The notes below the pieces were generated by a model. The model did not search any database. It was not told the origin of the DNA and saw only the letters and a program-made list of their open reading frames with translations. DNA of 64,000 nt from a bacterium MS4 (GTDB lineage: Bacteria; Bacillota; Clostridia; Oscillospirales; Acutalibacteraceae), in the NCBI GenBank assembly GCA_000752215.1, contig CCFG01000017.1, positions 986,920 to 1,050,919 on the forward strand, given 5' to 3'. A program made the position numbers and the translations under genes. Below, in pieces: positions 36,182-44,522 of this stretch. Position 1 is the first letter of the stretch. Each line of letters begins with the position of its first letter.

Positions 36182-36428
36182 AAAACTCACTCCTCAAATA
36201 AATTCAGGTCTGAGTCGGACATTCACCGCAGTATCTTCCTCATTATAATTATCGGCAGGCACCATTATTTTTTAATTTTTTATCGCAATTATAATCCACA
36301 ATGTTTTGCCCTGTTTTTTGGTTGTCTATCTAAATTTGTTATTATAACAACATTTAAACTATGGATAATATACAAAATACCGCCTTGCCGGAAAGCATGG
36401 CGGTATCTTCTGTCTTTCTATGCGCTGC

Positions 36429-38489
36429 CTACAGCGCGGCCTGAAGGCCGCTTGTTTCGTACAGGCTGCACTTGTCTTTTCCGCTTTTCTTGGAACAGTA
36501 CAGCGCCTCGTCCGCGTGGCGGTAAAGCTCTTCAAAGCTTGTGCCGCCGTACGGGTAGAACGCCCCGCCCACGCTTGCCGAAATTTTATACATCTCGTCC
36601 GCGCCCGTATAGGCGCAGTGGAAAATTTCACAGATATCGTTCATTTTATCCCTGAGCAGGCCCGCCGAATCAATGTCCCTGATAAAAATAATAAATTCGT
36701 CGCCCCCGGTGCGGCCCACAATATCCGACGCGCGGAACAGCCGCTTGATGTCTGTGGAAACCTTTTTCAGGACCGCGTCGCCGAAAATATGCCCCAGCGT
36801 GTCGTTGATATCCTTAAAATTGTCAATATCCACGATAATCAGGCCGTGAAGGGTACTTTTCTCCGATTTTTTCAGGCACTCCTCAATCATGGATTCAGTG
36901 GTCACCTTGTTGTAAAGCTGCGTCAGTAAATCCATTCTGGACCTGCTTTCCAGCTTCTGGATCATTTTCTTCTGGTGGTCGGTGTCCACGATCAAGCCGA
37001 TCGCGCGGTAAGGCTCTTTATTTTCGTCGTACAGAATCTTGATGTTTACCGTACACCAGATGTACTTGCCGTCGACGTTTTTCATCCGCACGTCGGTCGG
37101 CCCGGGCTGGCCCCCGGCCCTGATCCTGCGGAAAAGCTGCGACATGATCTCCTGGTCGGCGGGGTGGACCTGTTCAAAATTCGGGATATCGGAGCCGGGC
37201 ACCTGTGCTGCGGTGGAAAAACCAAATTTATTTGTCCAGTAAACGGTATGATAAATATGGTTCTGACGGATGTCCCATTCAAAAACGACCTGATTGGTTT
37301 CTTCCATAATCAGCGCATACCGCGCCTCGCTGACCTTGAGCACGTCGGTGTCCTCCTTTATTTTTTCGATCAGATGGTTAAAAGCGGATGCCATTTCGGC
37401 AAACTCGCCTTTGTAACAGGCGGGCAGCCGGGTCTGGTAATCCCCCTTTTCCACCCTGACAAATTCCGCGGACATATCCCTGAGCGGGTTGAGAAAGCGG
37501 TTGGCGGCCATGTAGGCGCAGCTGATCAGCGCTGCCGCCAGCACCAAAAGCGCCGCAAAATAAACCTTTAACATGCTCTGAAACGGGCTCGCCAGCTCAT
37601 TCGCCTCGACCGCGCTCAAAATAATCCAGCTTTTCCCCGCAACACGGGAATAGTAGCCGAATTTTTCCATTCCGCCCGCCCAAAAGCGGATAACGCCGTT
37701 GGGGTTCTGGTCCAGGTCGATATTTTCGAGCTTTTTTCCGTTGAGATCCCCTTCCAGCTTGATCTGGTCCGCGCTGTCCATCCGCTGGCCAACGCCCAGT
37801 ATGTTTCCGCTGACAACGCTTCCCACGGAGTCCAGAATGACGGTCCGGCCCGTTTCCATAAAGGTCTGGCGGGTGATAAGGTCCAGATAAATCATGTCGA
37901 TGGAGGACTGGATGGAGCCTTCGTAGACACCATCCTTATAAATCGGCACGGCAATCACAAAATAGTTCTGGCCGTCAATGAAATCCGGCTCGTGCATCAT
38001 ATCGGAAATATACAGCCCGTAGGCCGGAACGGTCCGCATGTCCACCTTAAGAAAGGCCGGCTGTCCGATCAGCCGGCTGTCGTCGGACGCGATAATGACG
38101 CCTTTCCGGTTAATCAGGCTGGAACGCCTGACAAAATTCCCCTTGGAGTCGCCCTGCCCGTTGATGGTCTGTTTGTCGGTCATCGTTTTGAAGGTGTTCA
38201 CCGTAATCGTCCGGTACTGCTCCAGATCCCTGTCCGGCGCCCCCGCGTTGGACGAAATCAGGAGCTCCTTCACCCCCGGCAGGTCGGAAGCCACTTCCAG
38301 CGCCATCTTCCGCTGGCTGAAAAACTGGTCCAGGTTGTTGGCCGTCTGCATGGCGGTGGATTTCACGTTTGCCTGTAAAAGCTGTGAAGTGTTGCTCTGA
38401 AAGAAGAGGATGCTGAACACCATCACCAGAACCATCGGCAATATGGAAAAGACAGCCAGCAAAACAGTAAGGTACTTCCTGATTCTCAC
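36429..38489 (-). CDS. Membrane diguanylate cyclase (Cache-HAMP-PAS-GGDEF)
   Basis: A protein of about 686 residues that makes c-di-GMP. Order: helix 1 (about 6-28), extracellular double-Cache-like sensor, helix 2 (about 305-327), HAMP, a PAS domain (about 390-510, with the C-terminal cap GKYIWCTVNIKILYDENKEP) and GGDEF. The active site RTGGDEF is intact, and the inhibitory I-site RxxD is present as RASD, five residues before it. No EAL domain follows. Possible starts are TTG 38519, ATG 38507 and GTG 38489; the GTG has AGAAGG 7 bases upstream and puts the first helix near the N-terminus, so it is chosen with moderate certainty. Confidence 0.93.
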   Translation of the reverse strand: MRIRKYLTVLLAVFSILPMVLVMVFSILFFQSNTSQLLQANVKSTAMQTANNLDQFFSQRKMALEVASDLPGVKELLISSNAGAPDRDLEQYRTITVNTFKTMTDKQTINGQGDSKGNFVRRSSLINRKGVIIASDDSRLIGQPAFLKVDMRTVPAYGLYISDMMHEPDFIDGQNYFVIAVPIYKDGVYEGSIQSSIDMIYLDLITRQTFMETGRTVILDSVGSVVSGNILGVGQRMDSADQIKLEGDLNGKKLENIDLDQNPNGVIRFWAGGMEKFGYYSRVAGKSWIILSAVEANELASPFQSMLKVYFAALLVLAAALISCAYMAANRFLNPLRDMSAEFVRVEKGDYQTRLPACYKGEFAEMASAFNHLIEKIKEDTDVLKVSEARYALIMEETNQVVFEWDIRQNHIYHTVYWTNKFGFSTAAQVPGSDIPNFEQVHPADQEIMSQLFRRIRAGGQPGPTDVRMKNVDGKYIWCTVNIKILYDENKEPYRAIGLIVDTDHQKKMIQKLESRSRMDLLTQLYNKVTTESMIEECLKKSEKSTLHGLIIVDIDNFKDINDTLGHIFGDAVLKKVSTDIKRLFRASDIVGRTGGDEFIIFIRDIDSAGLLRDKMNDICEIFHCAYTGADEMYKISASVGGAFYPYGGTSFEELYRHADEALYCSKKSGKDKCSLYETSGLQAAL

Positions 38490-38519
38490 CCGGCTGCCTT
38501 CTTTCATTGTGGATTTCAA

Positions 38520-38899
38520 ATGTAAAATTCTGTAAATTTATTATAACAGAAAATCCTTTTAATTCAATAGAATAATTTGGTACATGCAAATAATCACATA
38601 AATCTTTTCAATTTATTTTTATTTAAATTTAACAATTTTTTTGTGACCAACTAAAAAAGCAACAAAATCAGACATAATCCGCTGTTTACCGAAACGGATT
38701 CGGTTTTTTATTGAGCGGGCTTTCTTTTCCAGCCGCGGACGGAAAAGGGGATAACGAAAGGCGCCGTTTCCCCCAAAAAACGGCGCCTGATGGGGAGGTC
38801 TATTGAAAGTGTGGTGTTGAAAGCGTTATCATTGCGGCATTTCTTATGAATGCCTTCTCATAGGGATGGGATGTACAGGAAAGACTGCATTGAAAAAGG
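38520..38899. other. Gene-free AT-rich interval with terminators
   Basis: It holds a hairpin CCGAA-N5-TTCGG followed by TTTTTTA (near 38692-38712) and the stem AGGCGCCGTTT/AAACGGCGCCT (38759-38788). The second is the likely terminator of the minus-strand secreted-protein gene at 38900. No gene is seen. Confidence 0.6.
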
Positions 38900-39325
38900 T
38901 TATCCACAGTAGTCCTGACAGGAAACGCTGATGCTTTCGGCTGTGCCGTTGCGGTAAACTTTCGCTTTTATTTCGACTTCATAGGTATATCCGCTGGAAA
39001 CATAATAGGAATTGTCGAAATAGAAAGTCTCACCGCTGGTACTTAGCCCCGTCCACGCCTTGACGGTTGTTTTGGTCGACCCGACCACCCGTTTCAGGTA
39101 AACGGTCGCGGTGATTTGGGTCGTGCCGCTTTTCCCCTCCACGATTGCGGAACAGTCCGCCCGCGTGCCGGAAAAGTCGAGGTAGGCCGACGCGCTGTCG
39201 GTATTGGTGTACATAATATGCATATCGGAATCAGAGGAAGCGGGTTTTACCGTAGCAAACGCGGGGACATTCACCGTAATCAGCAGAACAAGGGCAGTGA
39301 CAAGGGCCATCAGTTTTGTTTTCAT
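38900..39325 (-). CDS. Small secreted protein, unknown (ECF-regulon island)
   Basis: A 141-residue precursor with a classical signal peptide (MKTKLMALVTALVLLITVNVPAFA, likely cut after residue 24). The mature part is a beta-rich domain of about 115 residues with two cysteine pairs possible (SADCSA in the middle, CQDYC at the end). I do not recognise the family. ATG 39325 with AAGGAAGG 7 bases upstream. An ECF-type promoter element (39369-39396) lies 44 bases before the start, and a relic of an anti-sigma gene lies just beyond it. Confidence 0.8.
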   Translation of the reverse strand: MKTKLMALVTALVLLITVNVPAFATVKPASSDSDMHIMYTNTDSASAYLDFSGTRADCSAIVEGKSGTTQITATVYLKRVVGSTKTTVKAWTGLSTSGETFYFDNSYYVSSGYTYEVEIKAKVYRNGTAESISVSCQDYCG

Positions 39326-39368
39326 AAAGATTACCTTCCTTTTCCATTTATTTTTCCTTCTACTACAT

Positions 39369-39396
39369 TAACGACGGACCCCCCTGTTTTGTTACA
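39369..39396 (-). promoter_or_regulatory. ECF-type promoter element, copy 1
   Basis: Minus strand TGTAAC, 17 bases (AAAACAGGGGGGTCCGT), CGTTA, preceded by an AT-rich tract. It drives the secreted-protein gene at 38900-39325. Confidence 0.8.
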
Positions 39397-39420
39397 CTTT
39401 TTTTCAAACTTTTTTAAATT

Positions 39421-39487
39421 TATTTTTGCTGCTCCGAAATTTTGGCAGTCCGGATCTGTTCGGCCTTTAAAATCGTGGGGCTGAGTG
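39421..39487 (-). pseudogene. Relic of an anti-sigma factor gene 3' end
   Basis: Translated on the minus strand it reads LSPTILKAEQIRTAKISEQQ, against LSSTISKDELIRIAESAEQQ at the end of the intact anti-sigma protein (42826-43560). At DNA level most of about 60 bases match. The stop codon is lost. It abuts promoter element copy 1. Confidence 0.75.
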
Positions 39488-39535
39488 TTACGTAATTGAC
39501 TTTAAAAAGCTATTTTTTTATTGATATAGGTCAGT

Positions 39536-39733
39536 TCATAAATCATTCTTTTCAATAGACTTATAATCAAAGAAAACGATTACCAAAGAAATGATACAAC
39601 TTCCAATTATCTCTCTTATTAAAAAAGTGGTAGAAAAAAGGGCAGGGTCTGATGCAAAAACAAGTACAAGAAAAAAGACAAACCAATTCAGGAAGAATTT
39701 TTTCCAGTTAATCAATTTTAATTTTTCTTTCAT
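39536..39733 (-). CDS. Small two-helix membrane protein, unknown
   Basis: A 65-residue protein with a basic N-terminus and two hydrophobic segments (about 13-32 and 38-56), ending in a charged tail. ATG 39733 has GGAAGGGA 5 bases upstream. It lies downstream of a terminator hairpin (39777-39805) and has no promoter of its own that I can see, so it may depend on read-through from the membrane-protein gene at 39823. No family recognised. Confidence 0.6.
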   Translation of the reverse strand: MKEKLKLINWKKFFLNWFVFFLVLVFASDPALFSTTFLIREIIGSCIISLVIVFFDYKSIEKNDL

Positions 39734-39776
39734 GGGATTCCCTTCCTTCTGCCCTCGCTGCAGACAAATCGATAAT

Positions 39777-39808
39777 AGCAGCCGCCGGGAAACCCGGCGG
39801 CTGCTTTA
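39777..39808. terminator. Terminator between two island genes
   Basis: AGCAGCCGCCGGG, loop AAA, CCCGGCGGCTGCT, a 13-pair stem with A/T flanks on both sides. Confidence 0.8.
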
Positions 39809-39822
39809 TAATAAACAAGCAA

Positions 39823-40236
39823 TCATTCTTCCGGCTTTTTCGGGCGGTATTTTCGGTCTCCGATTGCACGAAGGATCACGGCCACGATGAACACCCCGAG
39901 AATCCCTTCTTTCAGCCACAGAAATTCCGGAAGCAGTAGAATCACCAGAAGAACAAGCAGGAACAGGAAGAAAAAACGATCGATACACCGGTAAAGATGA
40001 TAAAAAGGGCTGCTTCCAGGCTGTATGGGAAGATGGTCTTGTTCCATAATGCCTGCCGAGTTGACTTCACTGGTTACAAACCAGAGCCAAAATAAAACCA
40101 CCCTGATTTGCCAGTAGGTTCTGGGAATTGACCACGCGGCCACAAGCAACGCCAAAGCTATAAACAGGTAAAACCTCTCAATGATTGGGAATGAAAAGCG
40201 CACCAGCTTATTGCGGAATTTCTCAAGAATGTCCAA
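39823..40236 (-). CDS. Small membrane protein, unknown (ECF-regulon island)
   Basis: A 137-residue protein with two hydrophobic regions, each probably a helix pair: about 20-57 and 85-120. The tail is basic (RAIGDRKYRPKKPEE). TTG start at 40236 with AAAAGGG about 9 bases upstream. A degenerate ECF element (copy 2) lies about 60 bases upstream. A frameshifted copy of its 3' end, encoding GDWKYRPKRPEE, is found at 45136-45200, so the gene was duplicated within the island. Not recognised as a known family. Confidence 0.72.
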   Translation of the reverse strand: MDILEKFRNKLVRFSFPIIERFYLFIALALLVAAWSIPRTYWQIRVVLFWLWFVTSEVNSAGIMEQDHLPIQPGSSPFYHLYRCIDRFFFLFLLVLLVILLLPEFLWLKEGILGVFIVAVILRAIGDRKYRPKKPEE

Positions 40237-40295
40237 CGGAACCAGCCCTTTTCTTAATCGAGCATTTCAAGCTTTTATTTTCTCTTCTACAACAT

Positions 40296-40322
40296 TAGCG
40301 ATGGACTCCGTATTTTGTTACA
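40296..40322 (-). promoter_or_regulatory. ECF-type promoter element, copy 2 (degenerate)
   Basis: Minus strand TGTAAC, 16 bases, CGCTA, with the same flanks as the other copies (TTGTAGAAGAGAAAA downstream). Confidence 0.65.
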
Positions 40323-40366
40323 TCTTTTTCAAATGTTTTTTTGTTTCTTAGTTGTTAACAAACTAT

Positions 40367-40388
40367 GGCCGTCGGCTTTCCGACGGCC
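40367..40388. terminator. Terminator after the 40457 gene
   Basis: GGCCGTCGG, loop of four, CCGACGGCC, followed on the minus strand by ATAGTTTGTT. Confidence 0.75.
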
Positions 40389-40456
40389 ACTTCGGCATTT
40401 TTTGCGCGGACTGTTTACAACAGCCCCGCCGCTGACAGAAAAAAACCGAACCGTTC

Positions 40457-41086
40457 TTAACCCTGTTTTTGAAAGGTGAACTTAACAAGCTGCACATCAC
40501 CGAGACGGATAGACTTCTTAGCGTTTATTGTATGAAGCAGCCCGCCATCCGCCACGTCACAATTGTGCAACTGACTTCCGGTTGCAATATATCCAACCGC
40601 CTTTTGACTGCCTTTTGTAGCAATCTGTTGAAAAGAAATTTTGCGATTTCGTGCGTCGCGTGGGAATGGCTGCCGAAATCCCATCCCACCTACCGCACTT
40701 TTCATGTCATAAGAATCAAGAGCATCTACCTGTGAATGATATTCTTTTCCATCCAACATATATGAGCATATGACAAGAAGATCACCCACCGCTCTATCAT
40801 CATAACTTGCGGCTAAAAGAAAATCCTTCGGCATTCTAGCTGCATCGTCAAAATATATCTCGATGACTCCTTTCATATGTCCAGACGCATCGTGATTCAT
40901 TTGAGCAGAAACCGTATAACCGTCTCCAGCAAGACGTTCCCCGCTTTTTACGTTTCCAAGGTCGTTCGTTTGTACATCCGGGGTCAGGAAAGCATGTAAA
41001 ATAAAGGCGGCTAATAACAGCAGAAGGGCAGCATACATCACATATTTGACCGTCTTTCTGGGCGTTTCGAATAGTTCCTTGCTCAT
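40457..41086 (-). CDS. Single-span membrane-anchored extracellular protein, unknown
   Basis: A 209-residue protein with one N-terminal helix (about 14-33) and a large extracytoplasmic part with beta-strand pattern (for example GVIEIYFDDAARMPKDFLLA). No catalytic motif is seen. Start ATG 41086, four bases after the upstream gene's stop, whose 3' end supplies the ribosome site. It is therefore the second gene of an ECF-driven operon with 41091-41915. Family not recognised. Confidence 0.72.
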   Translation of the reverse strand: MSKELFETPRKTVKYVMYAALLLLLAAFILHAFLTPDVQTNDLGNVKSGERLAGDGYTVSAQMNHDASGHMKGVIEIYFDDAARMPKDFLLAASYDDRAVGDLLVICSYMLDGKEYHSQVDALDSYDMKSAVGGMGFRQPFPRDARNRKISFQQIATKGSQKAVGYIATGSQLHNCDVADGGLLHTINAKKSIRLGDVQLVKFTFQKQG

Positions 41087-41090
41087 TTAT

Positions 41091-41915
41091 TTAGCTTCTC
41101 GCTCCGTCAGAATAATGAGTTGTTAGGTTCTCAATGAAAAAGTTTTTTAATAAATCCGAGAAAATCGTTGGCAGGTCAGTAAGCTTTAAAATGTATTGGC
41201 AAACTGCAAAGTCAGTTTTAAGAACTTGTCCGGAAGTATTTCCTTCGCAGCCAGCTCCAAGATAGAAATACCTGTCTGTTTCTGTGACCATTTCTGGAAC
41301 TGTATACTTCGCAGTTTTGTAATCAAACTCGGAATAGATTGTTGAACTATCAGTTGTATAGCTACCAACTTTATACCGCGAATAAAGAGTTGTTCCGCCA
41401 ACCATAGTTCCACGTAAGTTGTTTATAGTTAAAGCTACATCGTAGGAACCTGATGTTCCTGTATGAAATGAATCGAGCAAATCCATTGACATAGCAAGGG
41501 AGTTATCAGAAAGAATGTAGGATGTTAATGTTCCAACACCTGTAAAGGTCCTACTTCCCGTTGCATTAGTCTGAACACCTGATGCGAGGGCCTTAAATGT
41601 AGACTCAGAAACTGTCACAACTTTTGGCTTTTCGATGTTATCTGATTTTTCAAGTGCATAGTAAGTCTTATTTATGCCAACAACATTGACGCCATCAAAA
41701 TCATGATGAAGTTGGACAACCATTTTCGGGGACAAACGATTTAATCTATCCTCGGGAATCTGCAATTTATTTGCCAAAGCAGCAGCGGTGTTAGTCACTT
41801 CGTTTTTTTCGATTGTAGCCGGTGTTGTAGATGTAGCCGCATAAGCAGTGAAAGGAACCATAAAGAGGATCAATGCACTTAAAAAAGCAGAAGTGAACCT
41901 TACATATTTTTTCAT
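41091..41915 (-). CDS. Secreted protein, unknown (ECF-regulon island)
   Basis: A 274-residue precursor with a signal peptide ending ...FTAYAA near residue 27. The mature protein is rich in Ser/Thr, with beta-strand pattern and two late cysteines (GAGCEGN, AVCQY). No domain is recognised. ATG 41915 after AAGGAGAATAAA. ECF element copy 3 lies at 42072-42099, giving a leader of roughly 150 nt, longer than for other island genes. The next gene starts 4 bases after its stop. Confidence 0.78.
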   Translation of the reverse strand: MKKYVRFTSAFLSALILFMVPFTAYAATSTTPATIEKNEVTNTAAALANKLQIPEDRLNRLSPKMVVQLHHDFDGVNVVGINKTYYALEKSDNIEKPKVVTVSESTFKALASGVQTNATGSRTFTGVGTLTSYILSDNSLAMSMDLLDSFHTGTSGSYDVALTINNLRGTMVGGTTLYSRYKVGSYTTDSSTIYSEFDYKTAKYTVPEMVTETDRYFYLGAGCEGNTSGQVLKTDFAVCQYILKLTDLPTIFSDLLKNFFIENLTTHYSDGARS

Positions 41916-42071
41916 TTTTATTCTCCTTTATTTTGTCAATAGTCTCAATTTGAGCGGAAATGAATGGAGGAATTTTTCACCCCGTTACCGGTCCACCGGA
42001 ACCACTTCTTTTCTTAAATATTTATTTTCAATGCGCGCATTTGAAATCTTTTATTTTTTCTTCTATAACAT

Positions 42072-42099
42072 TAACGACGAACCCCCGTGTTTTGTTACA
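42072..42099 (-). promoter_or_regulatory. ECF-type promoter element, copy 3
   Basis: Minus strand TGTAAC, 17 bases (AAAACACGGGGGTTCGT), CGTTA, with the usual A-rich upstream tract. Confidence 0.8.
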
Positions 42100-42151
42100 C
42101 TTTTTTCCAAACTTTTTTAAATATTTTTTGTTTGTTCCCTGTTAACCGACT

Positions 42152-42177
42152 GCAGCCGCCGTTTTCCCGGCGGCTGC
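42152..42177. terminator. Terminator of the sigma operon
   Basis: GCAGCCGCC, loop, GGCGGCTGC, nearly identical to the stem at 39777-39805. Confidence 0.75.
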
Positions 42178-42357
42178 TATCATTCTACGCGATCGCTCTT
42201 TGCCAATTAGGATCTGTCTGTGCGTTCTGATAAAATTGGTAAAGTTTCTTATACAATTTCAACCCGCCGTTTTTCCCATGATGTCCCGGAAACAACAATT
42301 TTTCCATTTGATTTCTGTGGAAAGTGAAGGAGAGAGTTCCGCCCCTCTCCTTCCAAC

Positions 42358-42801
42358 TCATGGCAATGGTTTTTTGATTAATGATTGAAGATTTTGAGGT
42401 AAATCATAACTTTTCAAATGCGCATATTTTTTCATGTTGACAGTCCCATCTGCTGATATCTCAAATGTCATTTTATCTCGTCCGATAGAAATATGTGGAC
42501 CAACATAAGGCTCTAATTCGACTGTTACGGTATAAATTGAACTGCCTACATCTCCGACAATACTTGTGATTTTAGAGTCTCCCAAATAGGCAGCGACTGT
42601 CGGCTCAATAGATATATACGGCTCGTAAAAATCATCAACAGATTTTTGAATTTTAGGAATTAAAAGTGTCATTACGATTTTATCTAATCTTTCTGAATCG
42701 TCCGAGCTTACAGGGCTGTTACCTGTGTATCCTAAAGCATACACAGTAACACCGGTTGCAACAATTACCAACACCAGTGCAGCACTTAATAGCTTTTTCA
42801 T
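42358..42801 (-). CDS. Secreted DUF3888-like protein, third gene of the sigma operon
   Basis: A 147-residue protein with an N-terminal signal or anchor helix (residues 4-22). The body (DKIVMTLLIPKIQKSVDDFY, then TVTVELEPYVGPHISIG with MTFEISADGTVNM) resembles the DUF3888 family of small extracytoplasmic proteins in Firmicutes. It starts 24 bases after the anti-sigma stop and shares the strand, so it is probably co-transcribed with the sigma and anti-sigma genes. It could be a partner in signal sensing; that is an inference from position. Confidence 0.7.
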   Translation of the reverse strand: MKKLLSAALVLVIVATGVTVYALGYTGNSPVSSDDSERLDKIVMTLLIPKIQKSVDDFYEPYISIEPTVAAYLGDSKITSIVGDVGSSIYTVTVELEPYVGPHISIGRDKMTFEISADGTVNMKKYAHLKSYDLPQNLQSLIKKPLP

Positions 42802-42825
42802 TTTATCGCCCCATATTATAATATT

Positions 42826-43560
42826 TTATTGCTGCTCCGCACTTTCGGCAATCCGAATCAGTTCGTCCTTTGAAATCGTGGAACTGAGCACGAGGCTGGT
42901 CTTTTTGCTCTGCCAAAGGACATAGGACCTGTCCTGAGCCCCTTTTGCCTCGAAAAGGACCGCCTTTTCCCCTTTTATGGTAATTTCATGGTAAGTAGTA
43001 TGCTCGGAGTCGATCGACATTTTTCCCGCTTTATCCAAAGGCGTCTGCGTAAAGGTCACGGAAGCGCCCTTCCCGTTTTCATAAGTGGTCATGTGGACGG
43101 GCCCGACATTCTTTTCCTCCGCCATAAAGAATCCTTCCGGAAGATACTGCGGCTCCCAGGCTTCCGGCTGTTCCCCGGCAGGGGATTCTTCGGCAAGAGC
43201 GCCGCTTGTCGTTTCCTCAAAATAGATATCCACGTGCTCCGCCTTCCACTCCAGTACGGAATTGAAAATGGCGTTCCTGCTCGCTTCCACGCTCAGCAGG
43301 CTTCCCAGGGAAATCGGGATAATGATGGCGGCAACGACCGCCACCCGTTTCGCAAGCCGCAAAAACTTCTTTCGCCTGCTCCGGCGGTCGCTTTCCTTAA
43401 TGAGGTCCCGTATCCTTTTTGTAAGCCTTTCCGGGAGCGCGTATTCCCCGCTCAGCTCCTGCCCGGACGGAAGAGCGTCCAGTTCACGCCGAAAATCCTC
43501 CGCTGCCGCCGCTTTCAGAAGCGTGTCGAACAGCCGGACGTTCAGTTCCGATTCATTCAT
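42826..43560 (-). CDS. Transmembrane anti-sigma factor (DUF4367-type)
   Basis: A 244-residue single-span protein. The cytoplasmic N-terminal 80 residues would bind the sigma factor. One helix follows basic residues (KRVAVVAAIIIPISLGSLL, about 86-104), and the extracellular part has the DUF4367 pattern (WEPQYLPEGFFMAEE, TYHEITIKGEKAVLFEA, LVLSSTISKDELIRIAES). Its start overlaps the sigma gene stop by 8 bases, the standard arrangement for an ECF sigma and its anchor. A relic of its 3' end is preserved at 39421-39487. Confidence 0.85.
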   Translation of the reverse strand: MNESELNVRLFDTLLKAAAAEDFRRELDALPSGQELSGEYALPERLTKRIRDLIKESDRRSRRKKFLRLAKRVAVVAAIIIPISLGSLLSVEASRNAIFNSVLEWKAEHVDIYFEETTSGALAEESPAGEQPEAWEPQYLPEGFFMAEEKNVGPVHMTTYENGKGASVTFTQTPLDKAGKMSIDSEHTTYHEITIKGEKAVLFEAKGAQDRSYVLWQSKKTSLVLSSTISKDELIRIAESAEQQ

Positions 43561-44110
43561 TGCCTTTCTCCCTCCTGCTCATCTCTTGCATAAGCGCCTT
43601 TCTGGCACGCTGAAACCGAACGCGGACATTTTCCTGAGAAATTGCCAGCATTTCTGCGATTTCTTCATCCTCATACTCATAAACCAGCTTCAGCCTTAAC
43701 ACATCCCTGTAATGTTCGTTCAGGCAGGAAAGGCAATCCATAACAAAATGATAGCTCTCCGCGGAAACGATCGATTCCAGCGGGGCATCGTCCTCCGCTG
43801 TGGGGACTTCTGTTTCCAGCTCTTCCAGCGGAACACTGTGCCTGCGCTTTTCGCTTTTCAGCATATCGTAAGAAATATGTCTCACTATGATAACGACTAA
43901 CCCCCTGGTTTTGTTACAGTTTTCAAAGTGAAATTTTTGCAAATTATCAATAATTTTAATAAAAGCCTGTGAAACAGCGTCTTCCGCGCGGGCCTGATCC
44001 TTTAAAATGCTCTGTGCTATGTACAGCATGGTGCTGCCGTGCTTCCGGTAAAGCTCCTCTACGAGGCTTCGGTCCGCCTCGTTTTGAATTTCCTGTATAA
44101 TAATCAGCAC
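43553..44110 (-). CDS. ECF-family RNA polymerase sigma factor
   Basis: A 185-residue sigma-70-like ECF factor with region 2 (LYIAQSILKDQARAEDAVSQAF about 28-49, and the -10-reading VVIIVRHISYDMLKSEKRR) and region 4 (LNEHYRDVLRLKLVYEYEDE and EIAEMLAISQENVRVRFQRARKAL, the helix-turn-helix that reads -35). GTG start at 44110 with AAGGGAAT 6 bases upstream. It is transcribed from a SigA-type promoter. Its own coding sequence at 43891-43918 contains the same TGTAAC-N17-CGTTA string found in front of the island genes, coding for CNKTRGLVV. Confidence 0.93.
   Translation of the reverse strand: MLIIIQEIQNEADRSLVEELYRKHGSTMLYIAQSILKDQARAEDAVSQAFIKIIDNLQKFHFENCNKTRGLVVIIVRHISYDMLKSEKRRHSVPLEELETEVPTAEDDAPLESIVSAESYHFVMDCLSCLNEHYRDVLRLKLVYEYEDEEIAEMLAISQENVRVRFQRARKALMQEMSRREKGNE
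43891..43918 (-). repeat. ECF promoter-like element inside the sigma gene, copy 4
   Basis: Minus strand TGTAAC, 17 bases (AAAACCAGGGGGTTAGT), CGTTA, in frame as codons for CNKTRGLVV. It shares the spacing and most bases with the intergenic copies. It could be an internal promoter, or the source or product of the repeats. Confidence 0.75.
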
Positions 44111-44151
44111 TTTTCATTCCCTTTCTTATTCACAAGAATTAAGTTATTGTC

Positions 44152-44180
44152 ATTATAACAATTTGGTCGCGATTTTACAA
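44152..44180 (-). promoter_or_regulatory. SigA-type promoter of the sigma / anti-sigma operon
   Basis: Minus strand TTGTAA (44175-44180), 17 bases, TATAAT (44152-44157), about 40 bases before the GTG start. No ECF element is seen here, so the sigma gene appears to be made constitutively. Confidence 0.65.
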
Positions 44181-44225
44181 ATAGAAAAGGAAATTAATCC
44201 AAAAACTGGAAATTGTAAGAGCAAA

Positions 44226-44253
44226 GCCACGGGTGCCCTGCGGTATCCGTGGC
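44226..44253. terminator. Terminator-like hairpin upstream of the sigma operon
   Basis: GCCACGG and CCGTGGC with a 14-base loop, then TTTGCTCTT on the minus strand. It ends the transcript of the two small membrane genes. Confidence 0.65.
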
Positions 44254-44298
44254 CTTACATTAAGAGAGGAATATTTTCCCGGAAAAACATGCGGAATA

Positions 44299-44517
44299 TT
44301 ATTTCTCCGGCTTATTATCTTTTGGGATATGCTTGGACAGGAATCTCCTGATATTGTCTCTCCATATGATCATATTCAGGATGACCAGGCCTATGATCTT
44401 CAAAACATACCTGTCATTTGGCAAATACGCCGTAATGATAAAAATGATACAGCCAACGCCAGTAATGATATACCCTTTTGCATTTTTCAACTTCTGCATT
44501 CCTCCGAAACACTTCAT
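44299..44517 (-). CDS. Small membrane protein, unknown
   Basis: A 72-residue protein with two hydrophobic segments (about 16-30 and 38-52) and a basic tail. The ATG at 44517 has GGCGGAG about 12 bases upstream, which lies in the 3' end of the preceding gene; an internal ATG (residue 7) directly follows GGAGGA. The gap to the preceding gene is 5 bases, so the two are an operon. Both halves resemble the two-helix modules of neighbouring island proteins, but no family is recognised. Confidence 0.65.
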   Translation of the reverse strand: MKCFGGMQKLKNAKGYIITGVGCIIFIITAYLPNDRYVLKIIGLVILNMIIWRDNIRRFLSKHIPKDNKPEK

Positions 44518-44522
44518 ATCTC

